NCBI GenBank assembly: GCA_030632095.1
Contig: DAOVJU010000297.1
Span: 1 to 5,189 of the forward strand
Direction of reading: 5' to 3'
Source: Chlorobiota bacterium
Lineage (GTDB): Bacteria; Bacteroidota; Bacteroidia; Bacteroidales; B39-G9
Length of the DNA: 5,189 nt
A model generated the notes under the pieces. It worked only from the letters and a program-made list of their open reading frames with translations. It was not told the origin of the DNA and did no database searches. Positions 5,098 through 5,189 of the stretch are shown here, piece after piece; the stretch's first letter is position 1; every line of letters begins with the position of its first letter. The position numbers were made by a program, and so were the translations under genes.

Positions 5098-5189
5098 ATG
5101 GAAGTTTTAGACATTAAGGGAGGAGAAGAAATACCCAGTGTTTATTGTGATGCGAGCAAAGGATTAGTTGAAATTAAAGGCAAATCTAT
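5098..5189 (+). CDS. SiaC-like regulatory phosphoprotein, DUF1987 family (3' end missing)
   Basis: Only the first 30 codons and two further bases are in the window. The visible protein begins MEVLDIKGGEEIPSVYCDA and continues SKGLVEIKGKS. This fits the start of the DUF1987/SiaC family: a short strand, a T/I-P-x-V segment, then a G-x-x-E-I-K-G-x-S strand. Family members are about 120-130 residues, so some three quarters are beyond the window. In Pseudomonas aeruginosa SiaC is phosphorylated by the kinase SiaB, dephosphorylated by the PP2C phosphatase SiaA, and when unphosphorylated activates the diguanylate cyclase SiaD. In Bacteroidota the partners may differ. A SiaB-like kinase gene next downstream would be expected if the system is conserved. 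There is no Shine-Dalgarno; the leader is A/T-rich. The call rests on a short N-terminal match. Confidence 0.72.
   Translation, partial: MEVLDIKGGEEIPSVYCDASKGLVEIKGKS

Overview
The window is AT-rich and reads as Bacteroidota (Bacteroidetes). The genes are separated by long AT-rich spacers. Three starts have upstream matches to the Bacteroidota -7 promoter element TAnnTTTG. The surface protein has the N-terminal module (ILDVKST..GLLLPRM..) common in that phylum, and the last gene looks like a SiaC/DUF1987 protein, a family frequent there. No RNA gene, CRISPR array, transposase or phage gene was recognised.

Layout. 1-441 (+): C-terminal part of a YhbS-like GNAT acetyltransferase, cut by the window edge. 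442-649: short spacer between convergent genes, with a weak AT-rich terminator candidate. 650-1747 (-): a secreted cysteine-rich protein with three and a half internal repeats, a candidate promoter and an unusually clear Shine-Dalgarno site. 1748-2131: divergent intergenic region holding a GC-rich, self-complementary patch in otherwise very AT-rich DNA. 2132-2941 (+): a PAPS-dependent sulfotransferase-like protein. 2957-3180: a dense array of 7-bp repeats. 3276-4607 (+): ffh, the signal recognition particle GTPase, complete and ordinary. 4608-5097: 490 bp without a gene, containing hairpins and short degenerate patches of the same heptamer style, in both orientations. 5098-5189 (+): start of a SiaC-like protein, cut by the window end.

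The genes do not form an obvious pathway: a housekeeping gene (ffh) sits among accessory genes of unrelated function, with a promoter or long spacer before most of them. The points most worth a second look are non-coding or repeat-based: the heptamer array and its relatives on both sides of ffh, the mosaic near-identical repeats inside the cysteine-rich gene, and the GC-rich palindromic patch at about 1959-2020. I see no convincing new multi-gene system here.
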